The notes beneath the pieces were generated by a model that had not been told where the DNA came from, made no database searches, and worked only from the letters and a program-made list of their open reading frames with translations. The position numbers and the translations under genes were made by a program. From Puccinia triticina (taxonomy: Eukaryota; Basidiomycota; Pucciniomycetes; Pucciniales; Pucciniaceae), in contig NC_070558.1 in assembly GCF_026914185.1 (NCBI RefSeq), positions 3,224,001-3,288,000 on the forward strand: a stretch of DNA of 64,000 nucleotides, read 5' to 3'. Positions 57,690-64,000 of the stretch are shown here, one piece after another. Positions within the stretch are counted from its first letter, which is position 1, and the number at the start of each line of letters is the position of its first letter.

Positions 57690-57889
57690 CCTGAGAATTT
57701 GTAAAATCACCTGTACGAAGTCGAGTCTCTAAGGGTCACCATGACTGACCAGAACCAACAGGCCCATGAGTCCCCTCAACACGAATCTCCTCACGCACAA
57801 GCTATCTTCCCTGTAGCTCAAAGTTTCTTCGGAAGCTGAGACGTGTAGTCAAGGTGTTGAGATTTAATTTTATCCACACGACCGAATCT

Positions 57890-57985
57890 CACTGATTTGG
57901 CCCCCCAGTAGCGAATACTCTGATTTGGCTCCAAGCAGCGAATGCTCTGATTTGGCTGTAAGCAGCAAATACTCTGATTTTGGGT
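57890..57985. repeat. About 32-bp tandem repeat, 3-4 units
   Basis: Units with CTCTGATTTGGC and AGCAGCGAAT repeat upstream of the secreted-protein gene. Confidence 0.7.
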
Positions 57986-57989
57986 TCAA

Positions 57990-59100
57990 GGAGTAAGATA
58001 AATCTGAGCCGTCATTCACTCACGATAGATCGCCCTCCCATGAAAGGTTCGCCATGCACACTTTTATGTAAAGATTCCCGAGAGTCTTTGTTTTGGACAT
58101 TTAGGTTGGCGATTAAAATTGTACGCGAGTCTCTGTCGCCTTTCCATGGTTTCGGGACGGCTTAGATATTCCAAAAGAGTACTTGTGTATATCTGGAATC
58201 TCAGCAATGTGCGCTCGCACGCTATCGCAAATGGTGGCCAGCAAAGTTTCAGACCATTGCTACCGGCGCGGTAGCAGCGATTTATCTTGGCCTGAGGGTT
58301 TGATTCGGGATGGTCATTGCTTTTTATGTACGCGTCTCGGTTCCTGAAAGCGTGGCCCACTGATGGACTCGGGGTGACGTACCCGCGCTGACACACGGCT
58401 TCCGATAGCTCAGATTAGCATAAAGTTTGCACATGGTGGGATAACTTACGTTACATAGCTAACTTTCATTGTAAGGTACTCCTAAGGTTAATTAACCCTT
58501 CAATCCCAGGCTGCAAAAAAAAAAAAATCTCATCAACCTAGTGTCACTGCAAGGAGTCTGTGACCTTGCCAGGAAATTTTTACTTTAGAAAGATCAAAGA
58601 GAGTTTTCATCAACCAGTCTACGTTTATGATGTGATGCCATTTTTTCGGCTACTGATTAATGTACATACGGACCCAAAGATTGAAGCTTGAAACGAAGAT
58701 AGATGAAGGACTATCATCTCGTGTTTTGAGGAGTGCTATGTTTTTGGGGGAAATATAACAAGTGAAAAAATTGCGACCTGGAATTTGACAAATTTGTTTT
58801 TTTAGTCAATCAATAGAATTAGTAACCTGGATAGTCCAACACTGCAACTGCTGCGCTGCCCTAAAAAAAGCGGCAAAGTAGTGTAGCAGCCATCCGCTTT
58901 TCCTGGCACCAATCAGCAATAGCGGCAGCGCCAATGCCTTGGACTGGCCTCCCAATCCATGAGACATGGATGAAAAGTGGCCAGATTCACCCCCTCGGGC
59001 CTGTTGCGAATGCAAGGGGACGGAGGGGGGCAAAAATTGACACCTGGGTGTAAACCCCCCGCGCCGCCGACGCTATGGAGTTCACAAACATGTCACCAGA
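57990..59100. other. No gene recognised
   Basis: A 110-residue minus-strand frame at 58064-58396 has no recognisable motif or splice context. The rest is AT-rich, then GC-richer repeat DNA from 58820. Confidence 0.35.
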
Positions 59101-59147
59101 CCAACAACAGCCTCTTATAGTCTTGCCGTCACCGCCCCTCCTAGCTC

Positions 59148-59340
59148 AGCAGAGACCCAACCCCCAACTGACTGTCTCTCTGAGCTAGGTAAGTTTCTCT
59201 TGTTTCCATTCTCCTCTTCCTTTCCTTTGAGATCAATTGTACATAGCAGAGACCCAACCCCCAACTGACTGTCTCTCTGAGCTAGTCTCTATTTGCAATC
59301 AAGCCCAACGTTGGTATCAGAAACTTAGGAGAACGGTGTC
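59148..59340 (+). repeat. LTR end with duplicated segment and primer site
   Basis: A roughly 40-bp segment (CAGAGACCCAACCCCCAACT ... CTCTGAGCTAG) occurs at 59148-59188 and 59246-59287. TTGGTATCAGAAAC at about 59328 resembles a primer binding site complementary to the 3' end of initiator tRNA-Met. The LTR start was not found. Confidence 0.5.
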
Positions 59341-60529
59341 TCCCCTGTGCCAACGCCATAGCTCAGTGAAGAGCTTTGGCTCTTTCACTGGGCTTGCGCT
59401 CAAGGTTTTTTAATTCAGATTTTTTGGAGTTTTTCAACCTGCGCAAGCGCAGCAGGGGAGCTTTCTTGCTTTGGTTCAACTGCAAATGCAATTGAAAGAG
59501 GGGGTTGATGCAAGGGGGTCCAGCCTGCGCAAGCGCAAAATTTGACTCAAAGGTTATTTTTCTTGGCCCTCAAACCTAATTAAAGTGCAATGGAAGAGGG
59601 GGCAAGGAAAAGCTTGGGTCTGTTGGAGTGGTAGCTCACTAAGCTGATGAATCAGTTGCCCAGAGAAAGCTTGGAATTGATCTGCGCACTCATCCAGACC
59701 CAGGCGTGGTTGTGGTCTTGGATTTCCAGAAAGTCTTTGGCCTTTGCTTTGTTTTCCAAGATGCTAAAACCCGTAACAAGCTCTTCCATACTGAGACCAT
59801 TCGCAAAGTGGTCCTGGAACTTCTCAATTTCAGTTTGTATTGGTGAGACTTCCTCTTGGTTAAAGGCATCAACAAGTCGATCAATCAAGTTTTCAAAGCA
59901 ATCACCCAATGGGATCTGATGACAACAAGCAGCTCGGACCCCTAGACGTTGAGCAGGTGTTTGTTGAGCATTTGAGTTTTCAGCAGCAGCTTCATCAACA
60001 CCGGGAGCAGTGGGACCTCCCTCCGCATCTTCAGTCGGGACAGTTGCACCAGATCAACGCAAAACACCAGTAGCTGTGTTCCCCTTGAAAATCACTTGAT
60101 AGTCCCTGCATTCGGGAAACAGGGTATTCTTAAATTGTCTGTAATTTGGGTGCAACTAAGATTTACACACAAGGAATCATGTGATCTCGCTCATCTTCCT
60201 ACTACCAAGCACCAAGCATCCAGGTCAATTTACAACTAAAAAAGAATTCCAGACCTCCTCTGAGGCAGTGACCATACATTTGGCCTTGTTCCACCCAAAT
60301 CCACTTGCTTCTTTGCAAGCTGCAAAAGCATCCCAGATCTTTTTGAATGTCTGGTTGAACTTTGACTTCACCTTTTGGACAGTAAACTCGACACCGGGGA
60401 ACTCAATAGCCAGCTCGGTGTAAGACTCAAAAGTGATTTTGAAACCCTTTTGCTGAATGGAGAAGGGGATGATGGAGGTGCAAAACTCTGCCCTTCTATA
60501 CTATCAGATAACAAGACCCACCAAGCTAA

Positions 60530-61890
60530 GCTTGGCAAGTTTTAATCAAGTGATAGGTCTGGTCTAGTTCCAGATGAAGTTGTTTGATGACAGGTATGTG
60601 AGAGTTGAGAGGGTTTATGATGATGGAAAGGGTGAAAGTTGACTCGATGTTCCCGGTGGGGGTTGAACACAGGTCTTTGAGAGGGTGGTATAGAAAGTTG
60701 AGAAGAGTTGTCTGGACTGAGAAGGGTATATGTCTTAGTTGGGAGTTGAACCAGGAACCGGGTAACTCGTGACAGTTGCGTGATATGCAACCAGTGATAT
60801 GAGCAACAATGGGAAGTTACATTATCCGTAACAAAAAGTAACGGATAACGTAACTAAATTGGTGCCGTTATCCTTGCCCTAACAGCAGCATTGTTTTAGT
60901 TACGTTATTTTTTGATTTTTTTTCTGTTTTATTAGACCCGTTACGTTATCCCCCGCGATCTGAGGAGGATAACGTGCAGATAACGCGGGTTTTTTGCCTA
61001 TTTTACGGTGCTTTTACGCCAGCTAACGCGGTTAGCGCGTTATCAGCGTTATTTTTTGCGGCATCAAGGCGGAAATTCGCCTCTGTTACGTTATCCAAAA
61101 TAGCGCAGGAATATTTCACCAGATAACAATAACGCGTTATCTGGTAACGGTGGGAAGTTACGTTACGGAAATCCCGCTGGATAATGTAACGTAAGTAACT
61201 TCCCATTGTTGATATGAGAGTGAGCTCAGTGGTTATTGCAGATAAGAGGGGTGATATGGTATGTTATAAAAGTGTAAGGGTGATGATAATGGCTAATGGG
61301 GTATAACTGGTGGGTACTGAACTGAGGGAAAAACAACTGGGGGGGAGAGAGCTCCTTATATAGACAAATGTGAGGGATTTTAGCTACAAGGGGGACCCTG
61401 GATGAGGGATTTTAGCTGGTGTGCTGCGTACAATTGGTGTCAGAAGATACTAAATACAGGCAGAAAGTGGGGTGAGAAATGAAAGATGATGTCATACTAA
61501 TGCAAGGAGTGCATAAACAAAGCAGGGAAATGTCAAATACAGGGGTACTTCATGCAAGGGGTGCATGAGTGGTGTCAGACTAATGCAAGGAGTGCAGAAA
61601 TGGGGTCAGAAGACTGCATGCAGCTGCAAAGGGTGCATAAATGAGGCGGGGACATGTCAAATACAGAAGAAATGGGGTTAGTCCCCTGCATAAGCAGTGG
61701 AGATAAGAGGGATGGAAAAGAGTATGTGTTTGGCTGGGTCTGAGTATGTGTATACCTGGGAAAGGTGACTTGAGGGGTGTGACAGGTTAATGACTGAGGC
61801 TGGCCGTGTCCATGAGGGTCCAAGAGGGTGTAACTTCCAATCCTGCGGGGTTCCAGTGACGCTTCCAGTGGTGACTAGGGGTAAAATTTG
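60530..61890. repeat. LTR-like insertion related to 21560-22490
   Basis: Shares an AACTGGGGGG block, a CCTTATATAG TATA-like site, TTTTAGCT repeats and TGCAT-rich stretches with the earlier locus. It separates the two halves of the Myb/SANT domain. Ends not resolved. Confidence 0.5.
60804..61210. mobile_element. hAT-like MITE, CAACAATGGG family (407 bp)
   Basis: Ends CAACAATGGGAAGTTAC and complement, with a perfect 8-bp duplication GATATGAG (60796-60803 and 61211-61218). The interior consists largely of GTTAC, GTAAC and CGTTA words. Confidence 0.85.
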
Positions 61891-62140
61891 CTGTAGAATC
61901 CATTTATGAGGTCTATTTGGTGGTATCTTGAGGCCTAGGGTGAGTAAATATATGTATGAGGAAAAACTTTTGATTTTTCACTTTTCCGTCTACCACATCG
62001 GTAGCAACTGTTTGGTGAACCTCTGGTTTGAATCCAGCTTTGCCTTGCTTTCCTGACTTGACAGCTTTGACATACATCTTGAGAGCACTGCGTTCCATGT
62101 CAGAGGTCCATACAAGGTTTTTGGTCTTGTCCTTTTTGGG

Positions 62141-62340
62141 TAGAGATGGCACTTGGCACCCGCCACACTTCAGCACATAATCATATGCACTTGCAGGTAC
62201 CCATTGCGCGTGTGCAGCTCCCTGTATGTATTTTTACTAAAATGGAACCCCTGGCACCCGCCATGGGCGCCTGCAAGCGCATAGAATTATGTGCTGAAGT
62301 GTGACAGGTACCCGCCAGCGGGTGCCAAGTGCCATCTCTA
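62141..62340. mobile_element. hAT MITE (200 bp)
   Basis: Ends TAGAGATGGCACTTGGCACC and complement, flanked by TTTTTGGG / TTTTCAGG (8 bp, two transitions). An inner inverted repeat (CACTTCAGCACATAAT and complement) makes it fold back. Removing it rejoins the Myb/SANT reading frame. Confidence 0.85.
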
Positions 62341-62649
62341 TTTTCAGGACTATACTCTGGCTGGGTTTGGGTTCCAATTGGACTATGTTGAGAAACATTT
62401 GGGCCTGATTGTTGAGAACCCATTGGCTGAGATTGAGTTTGACTCCAGGGGATAGGAACTGGTTGTTTTGAACTGATTAGTTGCGAGTTCGGAGTACTAG
62501 TGGCCTGAGTTGGACAAGATTCCCGCTGAGCTGGAGTAGAAGGAGTCTTTGAAGATTTAAACGGGTTTCAAGGCTTTGCGGTGCATTTTAGAGTTGGATG
62601 AGGATTTTGGGATGGTTTTTGTTGAGCCATAATGCAATTTATCAAGTAC

Positions 62650-62963
62650 TGTTGAGTTTAGTACTCAGGTTTTTGTTTTGTCCTTTATGCTTCTCCCATG
62701 TCTCTCACATCTCACATACATGTCACAGTTTGTATGTAGTCTACCTGAGGCAGCAGGCGTGGAAGGACTCTCTCTTCATCCTTCCACAACCCTTGAACAC
62801 CGCCACGCTCCGTGCCTGTTGCCCTCAGGTTAGTTTTGTTCTCTTTCTTTTCTCTTACTTGTTTTTCATTCCCTATCCTTCTGATATGAAATGCATCCTT
62901 CCACAACCCTCAAACACCGCCACGCTCCGTGCCTGTTGCCCTCAGTCCCTGTTCATCTCATCA
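62650..62963 (+). repeat. 5' LTR of Copia element (314 bp)
   Basis: Starts TGTTGAGTTTAG and ends CTCATCA, immediately before GGTTATGAGCACCAG. It has an internal tandem duplication of about 110 bp: CATCCTTCCACAACCCT and CACGCTCCGTGCCTGTTGCC appear at about 62777-62828 and 62894-62945. Confidence 0.7.
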
Positions 62964-62978
62964 GGTTATGAGCACCAG
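62964..62978 (+). promoter_or_regulatory. Copia primer binding site (half-tRNA type)
   Basis: GGTTATGAGC directly after the LTR complements the initiator tRNA-Met anticodon arm, as in the TRIM at 4092. Confidence 0.6.
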
Positions 62979-63080
62979 CTAGCTCTTGCGCATCGCTAGG
63001 CACGTTGAAAATTGGCATACTAGGTGTTACGAACTCGTGAACGCTACAAGGATCAATCTCTTGTGTCCTCGCTAACCCAG

Positions 63081-64000
63081 ATGTCTACATCTAAAGACGT
63101 CAAACAGGACACTCCAACCCACGCTGACATCTGTATTTCTCCACAGATGTCAACCTCTTCCTCAAAGATCTCGATCGCCCGGCTTCCAATCCTCAAGGCC
63201 CCAGGTACCGACTCCAACTATCTCAACTGGAAGAAAGTCGTCCACAGGGTCTTCAAATCTACCAAGGTCAATCATGTCCTCAACCCAGTCGCACGCAATC
63301 TTTGCCCAGCTAACTGGGACAAGGATAACGGCCTCGTATGTGCGGTACTGGTCCAGATTGTTGATGAATCAAATCTTTGTCATCTCGCCGACGAGGATAA
63401 CGCTGCGACGATCTGGAACAATCTTTCTCGTGCTCACCAGGACTCGACAACAGGTGGCCGGGTGTACTGGATTCGAAAGCTGGTGAACGCTTGGATGGAG
63501 GGAGATGATATCAACTCTCACATTGATACGCTTGCGAAATCCTACGAGCGTCTAAACTCTCTCGTCTCTCCCAAAAAACCACTTACCCCGGAGGATGTAC
63601 ACAACGCGGCTCTTCTTAGCTTGATTCCCTCCAATTGGCTGCACTGTGTGTCAGGCCTAATGAATCAGGAAGACGTCAAGACCGCGACAATTGTTTCTGC
63701 TCTAAAGAACAAAGCTATCCGTCGTGAATCCCAAAGAGATATTATCTCAGTATTGACTACAAAAGCCAACTCCACAAAGCCAATTGCTTCCTCCAACAAC
63801 TCCAAGGGTCCTCGACCCGATTTGTCAAAGAAACCTTGCCGCTGCCCCTTATGTAACAGTGATTCTCACAACCTCAATTTGTGTAACAACACACAAAAAC
63901 TCATTTCCGACCACAAAGCCGCACAAAAGGCTTGATGGGAAGCCAGCCAACGGGATAACCCAAACCCCCCTTCCAACAAGCCCGCTGCTAGAGCCGGTAG
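63081..64000 (+). pseudogene. Copia gag (UBN2-type) with zinc knuckle
   Basis: Starts at ATG 63081 (MSTSKDVKQD). Gag core: LKAPGTDSNYLNWKKVVHRV, VDESNLCHLADEDNAATIWN, YWIRKLVNAWMEGDDINSHI. A retroviral-type zinc knuckle follows at about 63835-63880: CPLCNSDSHNLNLC (CX2CX4HX4C). TGA at 63933-63935 interrupts the frame, which then continues open (WEASQRDNPN) to the window end. It packages the element's RNA in virus-like particles. Partial because the window ends. Confidence 0.75.

Larger units (their letters stand above)
59652..62630 (-). pseudogene. Myb/SANT-like DNA-binding protein, shredded
   Basis: Start ATG at 62630 (MAQQKPSQNPHP), then a Gln/Ser/Pro-rich N-terminus. The Myb/SANT-like domain (Myb_DNA-bind_3 type) is split. 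Its first helix, NLVWTSDMERSALKMYVKAV, is near 62110. Its second half, FPGVEFTVQKVKSKFNQTFK, then SGFGWNKAKCMVTASEEVWN, is at about 60240-60420. The C-terminus (CFENLIDRLVDAFNQEEV ... SLGN) ends at 59652. It is interrupted by a hAT MITE (62141-62340) and an LTR-like block (about 60530-61890) with another MITE inside. In-frame TGA codons occur at 62568-62570, 60225-60227 and 60054-60056. Such proteins are multi-copy in rusts and may derive from transposons; that is inference. Confidence 0.65.
62650..64000 (+). mobile_element. Copia retrotransposon, 5' end (runs off window)
   Basis: A 5' LTR (62650-62963) is followed by a primer site and gag; pol would lie beyond the window, so completeness cannot be judged. 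It inserted 20 bp upstream of the Myb/SANT relic's start codon. Confidence 0.75.

Overview
The window looks like a repeat-dense segment of a dikaryotic fungal genome, most likely a rust fungus (Pucciniales, Puccinia-like). This rests on short phase-consistent introns (about 50-100 bp), protein families I associate with rusts, and very dense nested hAT, MULE, Harbinger and Copia elements with few single-copy genes. The assignment is from recognition only; no search was run.

Layout. 1-5000: edge of a retroelement, then a minus-strand multi-exon gene relic (1149-4547) broken by a hAT MITE in an intron (1780-2801) and by a complete miniature LTR retrotransposon (TRIM, 3877-4513) in an exon. 5000-7630: a divergently oriented zinc-finger/transposase-like relic (5202-6480) hit by a solo LTR, then a solo copy of the TRIM LTR. 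8200-12200: back-to-back Mutator-like MITEs, a CACTA-like element, a fold-back MITE and a hAT MITE. 13376-14397: an apparently complete tRNA adenosine deaminase gene (TAD2). 14990-18870: a Harbinger-like element holding a Tc1/mariner-like MITE, and a 2.2-kb long-TIR element made largely of hairpin arrays. 19000-32300: mostly non-coding repeats, a Tourist-like MITE, a second CACTA-like copy with a solo LTR inside, and a Copia gag-like reading frame running into what may be a GATA-type gene. 32440-45424: a nest in which a hAT element contains a 9.4-kb MULE encoding a FAR1/MULE/SWIM/OTU protein, which itself contains two more elements. 47194-51654: a second hAT with a decayed transposase. 53078-55108: two more MULE MITEs. 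55860-57690: a small island with a five-exon secreted-protein gene. 59652-62630: a Myb/SANT-like pseudogene cut up by insertions. 62650-64000: the 5' end of a Copia element.

Common themes. (1) Insertion boundaries can often be proved from target-site duplications (TSDs), so the order of nesting can be read. (2) One imperfect palindrome, arms ending in GACCGG/CCGGTC, is tandemly arrayed inside non-autonomous elements that appear to belong to several superfamilies. (3) TE-derived reading frames are broken mostly by TGA, often where Arg (CGA) is expected, and TRIM LTR copies differ mainly at CpG sites, pointing to CpG deamination. The likely host genes (TAD2 and the secreted protein) have no such breaks.
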